Shown here: positions 41,476 through 53,297 of the stretch, one piece after another
How the letters are laid out: the number at the start of each line of letters is the position of its first letter
Numbering within the stretch: position 1 is the stretch's first letter
Source: Odontocerum albicorne
Taxonomy: Eukaryota > Arthropoda > Insecta > Trichoptera > Odontoceridae
Assembly (NCBI GenBank): GCA_949825065.1
Contig: OX463842.1
Span: 36,823,323-36,887,322 of the forward strand
DNA: 64,000 nt
Direction: 5' to 3'
Notes under the pieces: generated by a model
What the model was told of the DNA's origin: nothing
Database searches by the model: none
The model's input: only the letters and a program-made list of their open reading frames with translations
Program-made: the position numbers and the translations under genes

Positions 41476-42135
41476 TTTCTCATAAAGCCAAGTTATTGAA
41501 GATTGTGCACGGAATCGTGATAGAATTAAGGTAGAATTGTGATAGAGAACACATTTAGATATAAATACAGCATAAGTATCAACGCACAGGGGAATGCATT
41601 TTTCGAATTATTTTGTTACAAAATAAAAGTGTTTCTCATTACGTTTCAGAATATTTTAAGCAGTTTTCATGGTTTTTATTATTTCCAATTACCAGTGCGC
41701 GCGCATAGGGATCAAATCGTCGATATTAAATTGACAATATGTATATAAAACTATTATCTATTTTTACTCTTAAGGCGATTGGGGTGGATTACTAAGATTA
41801 TTTTTGTGCTATGTCTGCACTGAATACCTCAGATATGGGTTCGTGCCACGTGTTAATATGAAATTACTGTGCTGTGTGGAACAGGTTTTCTCGCATTTCA
41901 TTTAAGTTATCAATTGTGTTAAATAAAAGTTTATGCAAATTCGTTTTAAAAATGTATGAAAGTAAGTTAGATTTTTACTTTTAAGTACACGTTGATGTAT
42001 TAATTTCCATCTTGTATTGAAAACAATCTGTTAAACATTGACAAAATGCCATTTGAATGTGGAAAGCATGGTAAAGAAAAATACACGATTTATAATATTT
42101 CTTAATGTTATCAAAATTTATGATTATATTTGAAC
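41476..42135. other. No recognised feature
   Basis: AT-rich sequence without a supported gene. ORF 41539-41748 lacks motifs. Confidence 0.35.
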
Positions 42136-42137
42136 AC

Positions 42138-42222
42138 CACACGCACACTACACTACCCACACTACACTACCCACACTATACTACCCACACTACACTATCT
42201 ATCCTACCCACACTACACACCT
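42138..42222. repeat. CACACTACACTACC simple repeat
   Basis: About six imperfect copies of a 14-bp unit (CACACTACACTACC), purine-poor on the plus strand. It is a simple-sequence expansion. Confidence 0.9.
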
Positions 42223-42755
42223 AAAGTCAAATGTGTTACTATCACATATCGAAAGATCTAAGAAGGTTTTTTTGTAGTTCATCTTTCTTTGGTTAGTTTT
42301 ATTTCTCTTAACATACACAGATACGGAGAAGTACGTAATCTAGTGGCCGAATCCCCCACATTGTTATTCTTACGCTCCACATTCTACATAGTATTTTTGT
42401 ATTTTTTTAGGCAGTAAACTCGCCAGATTGTTTTTAACAAAGAAGTGTTAAATGAATAAATAATAGTGGGTTCGAATCCAGCGTAAGAGCGCCCATGACG
42501 AAAGTCTGCTCTCTAAATATAACCGTACAAAATTGTATTTTTATTATTATTAAACAATAAAATAAGTATACATAAAATAATTCAAAAAAGACATTTTCCA
42601 TGACTGGTTTGTATTAAAATTTTTTTATTCATGTTCCCTTAAAAACTAAACTTTGCTAAGTTCATGCATTATTAAAAAACATTTCCTCGTTAAATTGTTT
42701 AAATCTAAATCCACTAATAACAGTTTCAAAACTAAATTATATGCTTTGCAATTTG

Positions 42756-42939
42756 TTTTATCAAATACTGTATATTCCACTTTATGTAACGGTATAACCC
42801 TACCGGTTTCAAGGTTTTCATTTCATTAGAGGAGCACAGACAAGACTTGTTTGTGCTCCCCTGATGCTGAGGCGAAAACCTTGAAACCGGCAGGGTTAAA
42901 CCGTTACATAAAGTGGAATAAATAGTGTTTGATAAAACC
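42756..42939. mobile_element. Foldback element, copy 1
   Basis: A near-perfect inverted repeat with arms of about 85 bp and almost no spacer. The left arm contains GGTATAACCCTACCGGTTTC AAGGTTTTC. The right arm contains GAAAACCTTGAAACCGGCAG GGTT. The centre is GGAGCACAGACAAG/CTTGTTTGTGCTCC. Two more copies lie at 46183 and 62277. It has no coding capacity. Confidence 0.85.
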
Positions 42940-43490
42940 AATTACATGGTCTTTAAACCTTAACAATGTTAATGCCTTAATTATAAATTAAATAAATAAT
43001 ATTATATTTAAAATGTATTAACATGTATTCTGTATCATGATTTATTCAAATCCAGTTTTGCAACGTTCTCTAATATTTTAGCAGACTCAGATGTCGATAT
43101 TGAACAATGGAGAAAGTGCCAAGTCAACCAAAAAAAGTAAAACGCAACCCCTGTTCTCAATCACGTTTGTCACTCAAACCTCAAAAAGAGGGTAGCTGTA
43201 AAAACAGAGGGTGAACAATCTGATGGAAGAACCCTGCACGCGGCTGTTGGCGTCTTTATATGGAATGGGCGTCTCAAATATCGAGCGTCTGATGGTGCAT
43301 TGTGTTAAGGGATGGTTAAATTTATTTACGAGTATATGGAGATATATTGGACCATAGTATTTTTTTTCAAATATTGTTTTTTTTCTGGCAACAAATAATT
43401 CAGTTTGTTTATATTTACTATTCACAAGACTGCAATCGAGTGCTGTTTGAATGGAGCATACGAGGATAGAGCTCATATATACATTTCAAT
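42940..43490. other. No recognised feature
   Basis: Contains the conserved right-hand shoulder of the foldback family (TCTTTAAACCTTAACAATGT). Beyond that I see no supported gene. ORF 43174-43476 (minus) has no motif. Confidence 0.35.
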
Positions 43491-43495
43491 AATTA

Positions 43496-43595
43496 CCACT
43501 AAGGACCAATAGTTTTCGACCTGAACAAGTTAGAACGTCCATGAACATATACCACGCCAGCTACAGCCATCGCATGGTCAAGTGACGTTACAGTT
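43496..43595 (+). mobile_element. Single mariner-type terminal repeat
   Basis: The segment CCACTAAGGACCAATAGTTTTCG ACCTGAACAAGTT, then TACCACGCCAGCTACAGCCA and TCGCATGGTCAAGTGACG, is a sister of the terminal repeats of the 62874-63275 element. It is preceded by TA (43494-43495). No matching second end was found, so it is one end of a broken copy. Confidence 0.6.
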
Positions 43596-46180
43596 AAAAA
43601 TTGATGAATTGAGAAACGCATCAATCACTCACTAATTTCAACGCTAATTTTGATGCCCGCCCTTCTGATGTTTTTCAAGACAAACAAAAAGGGGAATAAC
43701 TTTTGATTACCTGTCATGGATTTAGTTTGATTCCCATTGATGATAAAACCTAAAATACATTTCTTAGAAATAATTAAACTGATATTTTAAGCTTTTAGAT
43801 TGTTGACTATATTATAATATAAAAAAACAATCAATTAAATTGTACATACTACAAAATGTTTATTATATATAAAACTAAAAGAATTACATTCAATTTGAAT
43901 GTAAGAGTATTAAAAATAATATTTGAAAATCAGCCAATTATTTATATTTTTACTCAAGCATTTTCCGGTAAATACTGACAGAGAAAAAATGCGGTGTATA
44001 CACCCTCGTTCTCCCCAGCAAAGTTACGCATCCCATGCTCTCTTTTCCGGTATCTTACGTACGCGTCAAATCAACACATTTCTATGCGAAGCACCTATCA
44101 CATCATCTTTTCTTTGCATGTGGGAACTATAACCATCCTTCTAGTTTTAAAAAATAATTAAATCGGTAGCTTCTTAATATTATGATTAAAAACAATGTCA
44201 GATTGTATTAATTTATTAAATAAAGTGTTCTTTACATATCACATTAATAATTAGAAAACAAAAGATAACGTATCAATATCATTAAAAAAAATACAAATTC
44301 CTAATTTTGTATATACGCATAATATCTTTCAAAATACGATACATAAATACACCAATGTATATATAGTACGACATAGAAAGTACTTTTTTTAAAAGTATAA
44401 TTGACTTATGACATAAAACTCATCACTTTCAAATAAAATCTATCTCAAGGAGATAATAAGAGCTAATATTATTATAAAGATAACGTGAATTTCATCTTCA
44501 ACACTTCTAAAAATAACTATAGTACATTATTTTTGAGTCCACTGCTTGTTTACTTATTTGTTTATAAATGTTACAATGTACATTTTAACAATAATAACAA
44601 CAATAAAAAAATCCAATAGTGTTTGTTTACTTCATACATTAAAAAGGAATAGAATATATAAAAAAATAACTCAGAACAATTACAACAAAAATAATTTCAA
44701 AGAAACATCCGTACAAAACTCCATGTCACCATCACAATAAGGGGTCGTTTAAAGGTGGACTGCCCGCACTGCACCAAACCAGACGTAATTCTTGACATCA
44801 GTGTGAAAGGGGAAATAACAATTGCGTATAAAATATATAGGACATAATTAAACAGCTTTATCTACGAAAACCTCCTTCAACACAAGAAAAAATACAAGAA
44901 TAGATATAAAATACACTAATAAATAAAAAGCAGTTCAAAACTATTCTTTAAATGCCCTCGAGAGACATGCGGGACTCAATCTCAAGTCTAAACGTTTGGA
45001 AGTGCCTTCTCAGATACTCCTTATAGATCAACAATCTAACTCCAAACATGTCAGAGACTGCAGCGTACTCACTTCCAATTCTGTGGAGTCTAGGTAAAGA
45101 AGAGTTTGCAACGTAATTCTTTCTATAGTATAATTCTCAGATAGAAATGTTTCTTGCAGCCTGGTCATTCTTGTTGGAACTCCAATGTTAATTGATTTCA
45201 GGAGTTTTGGACAATAGATCAACTAATTCATTACTTTAAAAATACAATTAAAACTTTAGCTTATATATTTTAGGATAATTTTTCATTAATCAGAGTAATT
45301 AAATATTTTTCAACTTAAAAATAATTAAATAATAATTAATTCAAACACCACTTTGCCAAATAATCACAAAAAACTTAATAATGAAACATTATAAAGTATT
45401 ACCCGGGTCAGAAAAATATCTCGTCTACTTCCAATTATTATATTTTTACATTCCTGAAAGTAAGCAAAGCAAAGGTTCAACCCCACTCAAAGCTTAATTA
45501 ATATTTACTGTCTATGTCAAATATACATTTCGATTATACCAAACAAAATATCATCCCGTAAATAGAACAGAAATAATTTCGAACAAAGCTTTATTTCAGA
45601 AATGCAATCATCAAATGTCAACAAAATGAATAAGAAATGACTTTTCCCCTTTACAAGACCCGGGAGCGAGGGAAATTAGGTAAACTGCCGGTTTTGTATG
45701 CAAACCATGCGCTGGGGCTCTGGAAATGGGTTTTATCACGCTAATGCACCATTAGGCTACCCCTGATAATGGAAATCCACCTCTAGTCTGCATTTATTAC
45801 TTGATAATAAACATCACAACATATGGTACTTATGCAGAGTTTACAAACTCGTTGTTCGTACAACGAACGTATACAAATATTTAAAAAAAACTTCACTCAT
45901 CTGACACATATTTTTTAATTATATGAAATATCAATTGAAAATACTCTTTTCACCTATACGAAATACCTCGCTCGTCAAATGTGTATTTTATGGATACATT
46001 TAGCGTTAAAAAAAAATATTTCAATCAGTCTGTATTCCAGTCACCCAAAAGGAGTATTAAAACACCAATGTCAGAACACGTAAAACGCTTTAAAAATAAT
46101 TAGCAAACCAAATCAGCAATTTGTGATTATGTGTTGCAAAGAGACATAAAGAGTTCGATCAGAATTGACAAAGTATATGA
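43596..46180. other. AT-rich, no gene recognised
   Basis: Small ORFs at 43923, 44546 and 45028 (minus) lack motifs. One block at 45660-45780 is less AT-rich, non-repetitive and dense in homeodomain-like ATTA cores, including CTAATG-CAC-CATTAG at 45741-45755. It could be a regulatory element. See findings. Confidence 0.35.
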
Positions 46181-46182
46181 TT

Positions 46183-46388
46183 TGTAATTTGTTTCATCAA
46201 ACACTGTTTATTTCACTTAATGTAACGGCATAACTCTACCGGTTTCAAGGTTTTCTCCTCATCATCAGGGAAGCACAAATAAGAAGTCTTGTTTGTGCTC
46301 TATGATGATGAGGTGAAAACCTTGAAACCAGTAGGGATATACCGTTACAAAAAATTGAATAAACAGTGTTTGATAAAACAAACTACAA
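46183..46388. mobile_element. Foldback element, copy 2
   Basis: The arms pair over about 95 bp: TTTGTTTCATCAAACACTG on the left with CAGTGTTTGATAAAACAAA on the right. Inside are the family words TACCGGTTTCAAGGTTTTC and GAAAACCTTGAAACCAGTAG. The loop contains inverted CATCATCAGGGAAGCACAAA. Confidence 0.85.
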
Positions 46389-46729
46389 TGTCTTCAAACC
46401 TCCACAATGTTATGCCTTAACTTTAAATAATATATATGTTAAGTATATGGCTATAACTTAAGTAAAGCATCACTTCCCATGAAATATACAGGAAGTCGTC
46501 GAGACGGAAAACATTCCAATTTCGAAATTAGTTCTCATCAAACAGCATCTTGCTGAATACACGAAACAAGGACATGGCACAGAGAGTAAACAAATATACA
46601 CAAAATTAACGCCAAAATTAAAACCATAGATGGCAGAGTCTAAAAACGATATACTCGTACGAGTATGATGATTCATTAACGTTGCGGAAAAAGTAAGTTT
46701 GTCGTAAAGACGGACTGTGATGAATTGGA

Positions 46730-47012
46730 GAGGAATTTAAACTTAATACTAATGATTCGAGAGGAATTTAAACTTAATACTAGTGTATTAAACAAGATAA
46801 AGTTGAGCACTCTGAAATGATTGGAGAGGAATTTAAACTTAATACTAGTGTATTAAACAAGATAAAGTTGAGCACTCTGAAATGATTGGAGAGGAATTTA
46901 AACTTAATACTAGTGTATTAAACAAGATAAAGTTGAGCACTCTGAAATGATTGGAGAGGAATTTAAACTTAATACTAGTGTATTAAACAAGATAAAGTTG
47001 AGCACTCTGAAA
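46730..47012. repeat. 65-bp tandem array derived from a LINE end
   Basis: The unit GATTGGAGAGGAATTTAAAC, then TTAATACTAGTGTATTAAAC and AAGATAAAGTTGAGCACTCT, starts at 46819, 46884 and 46949. A shortened unit lies at 46730-46780, and another begins before 46819. The last unit runs directly into the LINE fragment at CACTCTGAAATGGTTTGGGA, so the array grew from the LINE's own sequence. Confidence 0.92.
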
Positions 47013-47300
47013 TGGTTTGGGAGTGTAGAACTGATGAACGAAGGAATACTAACAAAAAAATATATACAGTGCAAATGTGAGGGAAAAGCGTGGTAATAAA
47101 ATACCAAGAAAAGTATGGTTAGATCAAGTGAATATTTTTTTGAACGAAGAGAATGGAAAAGGCAGAAAAATTATAAGATTTGTATGGGAAAGCATACGTA
47201 TGTGCAAAAGGCAAAAATATACGTCACAATATGAGAGTTTAGTGCTTTCTCCTCTCTGCCTACCCTGACAGGTAGGCAGCGTGATGGTATGTATGGCGCT
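46990..47300 (+). mobile_element. LINE 3' fragment, LRWFGHVE family
   Basis: Near 46995-47060 the plus strand reads LKWFGSVELMNEGILTKKYI-like sequence. ORF 47077-47268 then gives GNKIPRKVWLDQVNIF, the RPRKVWLDQV motif of this family. It ends in TCTCTGCCTACCCTGACAGG and GATGGTATGTATG. Stops and shifts are present. Confidence 0.7.
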
Positions 47301-47342
47301 TAGGTATGGATATGAATAAATAATATTTTTTTAGGTTGAGCA

Positions 47343-47515
47343 AAATCCATAGCCTAGTTGATAAGACACTTGTCTTCCAGCCCGATGAGTCCGCGTTTGA
47401 TTCCCGTTGGTACTCGCTTTTCTGAAAAAAGGTCTGGTCTGGTTTCCATTTAAACCTCTTTAATACCTTTCTGGCTTACCAGGTTGTACGGTATACAACA
47501 AAAATGTATATAATG
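47343..47515 (+). repeat. SINE copy
   Basis: Head ATCCATAGCCTAGTTGATAA GACACTTGTC and B-box GAGTCCGCGTTTGATTCCCG, followed by GTTGGTACTCGC. The tail lacks the hairpin but keeps TTTCTGGCTTACCAGGTTGT and ACGGTATACAAC. Confidence 0.8.
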
Positions 47516-48360
47516 TAACAAACAACTGACTCAGGCATTTGCAGTATTATCCAACCGTTCTTTAATAATATCCACTCTCTTTGTTTTAATAAGTATTATT
47601 AAAATTAATTGAGTATTATTTGCAAAAACTGATGGTTATCCAACGTTTCTTCGATAAAATCCAGTATTTTTTATTTAGTCAAAGTACATATTGAGTAACA
47701 TTCGCAGTAGCTGAAGTTAATCCAATCGTTTTTTTTGGTAACAACCATTCTTTTTATTTTAGTAAAAAAAACATATTGAGTAACATTTTTTAATTCCTAA
47801 AAAATTTCATGCCTCTGAATTCGAACAGGACCTTTTAAAGGGGAGCATATTAATTGAACCAAAAATGATTCTTTTTCCACAAAAATATATATAGCCACAA
47901 ACATACTCGTATAATTAGTATTGGAAAATATATACTCTATTTTTCAACATTGTTAACGATAATTTATCTTAAAGATTTGAAATATTATTTTCAATTACGC
48001 CCTTTTTGAACATAATAACAGGATATGAATTTCTTAAGACTTTTTTATAAAACTGTTTGTTGCGCATCATTTGATACGATATTAATTTTTTACTGAATGT
48101 ATTTATTTTTTAATAGTTCATAGATTTTAATAACTAAAAGTTGTCAAATATTTTTAAATTTCAAATATAATTATATAAAAAGAAAATCAGCAAAAATATT
48201 ACAGTTTTTTTAAATATTAATTAAATTTATAATATTTATACCTTTTATGTAATTTTGAAGAGCTGTGAAATACATTTTAGTCAATATATGTGCTTTATTT
48301 TTTAAGTGATGTTTTTAAATTTAAAAAAAATAAGAAAACGGGAATAATTTTCGTTGTTTC
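47516..48360. other. AT-rich, no gene recognised
   Basis: Two imperfect repeats of a segment ending ATCCA(A/G)(C/T)(C/G)GTTTTTTTT-like text occur around 47550-47790 (ACATATTGAGTAACATT is duplicated near 47690 and 47770). Nothing coding is supported. Confidence 0.4.
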
Positions 48361-48365
48361 CGTCA

Positions 48366-48812
48366 TTTATTCCGCCTCGCTAAATGTGCCTTATACTACA
48401 TGTTTATCCCGCCTCACTAAATGTGCCTTATACTACATATTTATTCCGCCTCACTAAGTGTGCCTTATACTACATATTTATTCCGCCTCACTAAGTGTGC
48501 CTTATACTACATATTTATTTCGCCTCACTAAATGTGCCTTATACTACATATTTATTCCGCCTCACTAAATGTGCCTTATACTACATATTTATTTCGCCTC
48601 ACTAAATGTGCCTTATACTACATATTTATTCCGCCTCACTAAATGTGCCGTATACTACATATTCATTCCGCCTCACTAAATGTGCCTTATACTACATATT
48701 TATTCCGCCTCACTAAATGTGCCTTATACTACATATTTATTCCGCCTCACTAAATGTGCCTTAGACTACATATTTATTCCGCCTCACTAAATGTGCCTTA
48801 TACTACATATTA
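48366..48812. repeat. 37-bp minisatellite, twelve copies
   Basis: The unit TTATTCCGCCTCACTAAATG TGCCTTATACTACATAT repeats twelve times without spacers. Variants are scattered: CTCGC in copy 1, AAGTG in copies 3 and 4, TTTCG in copies 5 and 7, GCCG in copy 8 and TTAGA in copy 11. The higher-order order of variants suggests stepwise amplification. Confidence 0.97.
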
Positions 48813-48829
48813 TTTAAAAATTACTATCC

Positions 48830-50185
48830 CGAACGCCATGAAAACTGTAATTAAATGTGGTTCTTGTGTTAATTATTGCCGCATTGGTTCTAAAATATAT
48901 TAAAAATTGCAAATCTTATGCTTTGTAACGAAAATTGAAAAAATAGCCTTACCATGTATGTTATATGTTACATTTATACAAATTTCTCCAAGCTCAGCCT
49001 AGACGGCAATTGTGGGGCAGCAATATTTAACCTCTCCAGCGATACTAAAATTCTTGTTCATCTGCTGGCTGAATGCTCTACCTACGAGTACACAGCCGAA
49101 TACTAGTGCGAGTAGTACTTGATTCGGCCTCCCCATTAGATTATCAGGATTTTTCAATAGTCTCCGCCAAAATCTTTGCAAGACTCTTTTCTTTCAACAG
49201 ATTACGTATTTTCCTCCCTATCCAAATCAGATTTTTTTGACTGATTTGGTCAATGAAAATGGAAAATTACAGATACTCTACATTGTTCCTTTTTCTGCGC
49301 GTTTCCTTAAGATATAAATCATTCAAGTCTTTACTGTCTTGTATTATTAGATGATATTAATATTCCGATTTCTAAAGAACTTAAATGTGTTAATTAGAAG
49401 AATTTTCTTCTTTTTGCAACAATACACTCGAATAATCAAGCCTGAGCCAATAATAATCAGCTAAGAGTTTTTTTAACAAGGAAAAACAATTTTTATTTCT
49501 ATTCTATATAAATATATAAAAAAGTAAAATAATAACTCAAAATAATACATTTTTTATTTTTAGTATATCAAACGCTTTTGTTGAGCTTCGTGAGCACATT
49601 ATACTCGTATAACCAAATCGTGAATGTTTGATTATATTTGTTTGTATTTATTTTATTTTATTATTTTATTTTGGAATCAGTTTACTGGACATGAATATTT
49701 AAGTGATTGTCATCAAAATCAGCACTACGAAATCTATTTTTGGTAATATTCAAAGTATGGAAAATTATAAACCTGAATACATTATAAATTAAATCATTAT
49801 TCCTGAAATAGAATCAATAATAAAGTAAAATTTATATAAAATATGTAAATATTAATAGCAAATATACATTTTTAACTAAAGGGATCACAAAAAATTATCT
49901 TTGAATCCTTTCGTAAATTTGCAAAGTGTGTATCAATATTTTTAGTGAATTTTATGCAATACAAAACATGTTTCCGTCAGAGAATTTTATTTTAAAAATA
50001 ACTTAAGCAGCATAAGAGTAACCTTACACCACACTTTAGTTTTTCCTTTAAATAGTTGTTTAGTGTTAGAATCGAGACATCTTTATCAAAATATTTAATA
50101 AAACAAATGTTTTTGCAGTTATAAATGTGAGTTCTAAAACTATTGTTACGTTTTAAAATTAGACAATCTTATATCAAAAAAACTT
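48830..50185. other. AT-rich, no gene recognised
   Basis: ORF 48999-49181 (minus) has no motif. Likely intronic or upstream sequence of the gene starting at 50296. Confidence 0.35.
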
Positions 50186-50295
50186 TTAAAAAGTGAAACA
50201 TAATTTTTTCATAAGTTTTCTTAAAAAATGTGAAATAGTAAAAACAAAAAACAGAAATGTGATATAGTGCGAAGGACATCGAACAAGTGTCGGCG

Positions 50296-50452
50296 ATGTA
50301 TGGAATGCGCGTGGCCTCCGAAGTCCAGCAGCCAACGGGAGCGAGGAAGAAGCCTCACCAGCATGACGCCCCTGGAAGACCGACAGGGCTCTCGACACGG
50401 TCGAGCACCCTGATTTCTATGCTCATCCTCATTGCCACCATTCTTGGAAAAG
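50296..50452 (+). CDS. Host gene, first coding exon (secreted or membrane protein N-terminus)
   Basis: The ATG at 50296 opens 52 codons plus one base, ending at the donor AAAAG|GTAAGA (50452/50453). The first 36 or so residues are polar and basic. They are followed by the hydrophobic stretch LISMLILIATIL, ending GKG. This is a signal peptide with a long n-region or a signal anchor. The codons are GC-rich against an AT-rich background. An acceptor-like AAAACAG at 50248-50254 may precede the exon. Phase 1 at the donor matches the exon at 63395. Minus-strand ORFs here are shadows. I do not recognise the protein. Confidence 0.65.
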
Positions 50453-50609
50453 GTAAGATTAATCAAGATTATTTTACTGTAATGAACGTCTGATAATTTA
50501 AAGAGTACCATAGTCCTTCTCAAAGCAAATGTATGACCTTTGTGATCTAGACAGCAGATCACTTGACTTCTGATTTGGAGAATTCATGTTTAAAACTCTA
50601 TGGACCCAA

Positions 50610-51075
50610 AATAAGGATACATACATAACATATTTTTTGTCTCGATATACATCCTTCGCTTCTTCTACATTTATACACTTTTTCATACAACTTCTACGAT
50701 TTATTTAACTTACTAAGTCTCTTTCTTTCAAAATATAATTCACTTGATCCAACTATACATTATTTTGTCTTCCTCTACTTCGTCTTCTACTCAAGTTTGC
50801 ACTTCATATTTATTTTGTTAGTTCAATCATTTGCTCAAACCAAACCTTCATTCATTTGCTTAAACCAAACCTTCATTCAATCTATATTCTTCTTCATCTT
50901 ACTCAGCACATCAGCCTTAAATTCACATCCATTCCTAATCACTTCGTACTCTGTTACACATTGTTCCCTCATGTATTCTTCACAGTGTACGCATTTCTGC
51001 AGCATTTATTCGAATCCTGTTAATATTTTACCTTGTCCATATTTCACTCCCATACATCAAAGTTGGCACTCAAAA
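50610..51075 (-). mobile_element. LINE fragment, LRWFGHVE family, minus strand
   Basis: Inverted family text: TGTCTCGATATACATCCTTC, GCTTCTTCTACATTTATACA, AATTCACTTGATCCAACTAT. Later comes ACAGTGTACGCATTTCTGCA, then GCATTTATTCGAATCC, collinear in reverse with the copy at 52290-52700. It lies in the intron of the host gene. ORF 50797-51336 is a by-product. Confidence 0.65.
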
Positions 51076-51117
51076 TACTGTTGTGGAACAACACCTTCGC
51101 AGATTCTGATACACTGT

Positions 51118-51235
51118 CCGTCATCAAAAGGAGGATCGCTGTCTGGTTTTCGCATATGGGTTTTAACAGTTTTCTGGCTATTTATAAGAAATTACTGTAT
51201 ACGAGGAAAGCTGTATACAATACAACTTCAAATTC
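51118..51235 (+). repeat. SINE 3' part
   Basis: Shows GGTTTTCGCATATGGGTTTT, then TTTTCTGGCTATTTATAAGA and TGTATACAATACAACTTC, matching the body and tail order of the SINE family. The head is not clear. Confidence 0.5.
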
Positions 51236-51724
51236 TTTATAGGTTTGACCACCCACGATGTTACGATGCTAGAAAAGTTCATCTCCATCCAGTATGTATA
51301 AATTACGAACAGGATCTGTTTTTTTTTCCAGAATAAGATGTAACATGTTATGAAAAAAAATGCCCCAAATGGACGCCTTGCAGCTACACTCCAAGGTGTA
51401 AAAAGGTCCGCAGAATATGGAAAATGATTGGGGCTGCTTATTAAGTTTCAGATTTTATCACTAAACGTTTTAAATGTCCTTTTACATCGCAAAGTGGTGC
51501 TGCTTATTCGTTTGTACAAATGTAAAGTCTTGGAAATAAATAAAAAACGACTGAGATTGCCTTTATCAAGGATCAAGGAAAGTAACATAAGGTGCTTTAC
51601 AGAAACCGTCATAGTTCTTTTCAAATTACAGAGATTGTTCACTAATCACAACTGAAAACGACAAAATTACATGAGGGTCAAAGATTAATTGGTAATATAA
51701 CGATCTCTTATAGAGATTTTGTAT

Positions 51725-51920
51725 AGTGTTACACTTTTGTTGTATACAGTATAACCTGGCGATTTTTCTCATGCGATATTTTTCACCAAACCAGAAAGGT
51801 GTATAATAAATCTTAATTGTAAATTAGGTAAGAACCCTTATTACAAAATAGGGTATCAGCGGCATCGAACCCGTAATCCCCGGGATAGAATAAATATATA
51901 ATACTAACTAGGTAACCAAT
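51725..51920 (-). repeat. SINE copy, minus strand
   Basis: The inverted tail (TTGTTGTATACAGTATAACC TGGCGA, then ACCAGAAAGGTG) precedes the inverted B-box GGCATCGAACCCGTAATCCC and an inverted A-box ACTAACTAGGTAACCAAT. Confidence 0.75.
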
Positions 51921-52019
51921 GTGATGCTGAATATTTATTAAAAAAACAATATTAAACAAATTTAGTGTTGTAATTGGTACGAGTATAACATATTAAAATT
52001 ACTTATGCTATCCACAGTT

Positions 52020-52770
52020 ATAACATATTAAACCCTACAATGTCTAGCGTTGATAGAAAAGTGTGAAACAAAAAGTAAATGCGATCTGTAGGTGAATAAT
52101 GAAAGATTGGAACAAGTTGAGAAATTTTGTTATTTGGGTAGTATTTTCTCAGATGATGGAAGAGTTAAAAGGGATATACAACGGCGTATAGCAATAGGAA
52201 ACTAAATCAGTAGGTCACTAACACATGTACGAGAATATTCAAACCGGACAATATCAAAATCTTCGTAGATCACAATAATATTTTAGTACCAGCTTTGATG
52301 TATGGGAGTGAAAAGTAGACTTTAATTAAGACCAAAAAGAACCGAATAAATGCTGTACACTGAGAATAATACATGGGGTGACAAGTTATGACAGAATACG
52401 GAATGAAGTGATTAGGGATGAATGTAAACTTGACTTGAATTGAAACGATCACTCTGAAATGGTTTAGACGTGTAAAACGAATAAATGAAAACAGACTAAG
52501 AAAATAAATGATAGAACATATATATAATAAGTTGAGGCGTGGTAAAGAAAGATCAAGGAAAGTAGGGTTGGGTCAAATGAATGATATTTTGAAAGAAGGA
52601 AACGTAGAAAGTCAGAAAAATCGTTGAAGTTGTATGAGAAAATTTATAGTTATGGAAGAGGCGAAGATAGGCGTGTCGAGATAGAAAAGTCTAGAGCACT
52701 GTTTTCTCCGCCTATAGCAGTGTTTTCTCCGACAGGCAAATCTCCGGATATGTATGTGTGTATGTATAAA
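52020..52770 (+). mobile_element. LINE ORF2 C-terminal fragment, longest copy of the LRWFGHVE family
   Basis: A plus-strand translation with stops gives NNERLEQVEKFCYLGSIFSD and DGRVKRDIQRRIA. Later it has a KWF-RV-R-NEN segment near 52455 and RKVGLGQMNDILKEG near 52560. It ends with a TCCGACAGGCAAATCTCCGG tail and GTATGTGTGTATGTA. The YLGSIFSDDGR motif places it with RTE/CR1-like RT C-termini. Confidence 0.7.
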
Positions 52771-53297
52771 ATTATACTTCTAGCGGTTTTCTAACTGTCA
52801 TAAACGTTATAAATAGATATCAACAAACCCGTCAAGTATGTACAATCTCCACTATCTGTACTACTCTCCAATGTGTAGAAATCCACAATCAGTTGAAGAG
52901 GTAACTAAGGTAAATGTGGGCGGTCTTTATTATGATTACATGTGTTTGTACATTTCCAACTTTATCTCTCAAACCAGTTAAAAGTCTCGTGCGATAACAA
53001 CCACATAATCTATTACAACGGGTTGCAATAGATTATATATGTGTGTGTAAGATATTATGATCTTCATATGTACAAGTAACAAAAAAAAACAGATCCCGGT
53101 AGAAATACTAAAAAAATAGACAATGGAAGTGAGATACTTTAAAAAAGATATAGAGCGATCCCTGAGGAACTATGAAAGAAATAACATAACAAGCGAGAAA
53201 CAGGGGATTGAACCCCTGGTGTTCTACAACGCTGACTGGTACATATTTTGGAGCAGTCACCATGAAGGTTGTCAAAACAAAATTTCTTAGTTGAAAC

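Noticed and set aside
48366..48812. Looks like a CRISPR array (short regular repeats)
   Set aside because: Units follow each other without unique spacers, and the DNA is clearly animal. It is a minisatellite.
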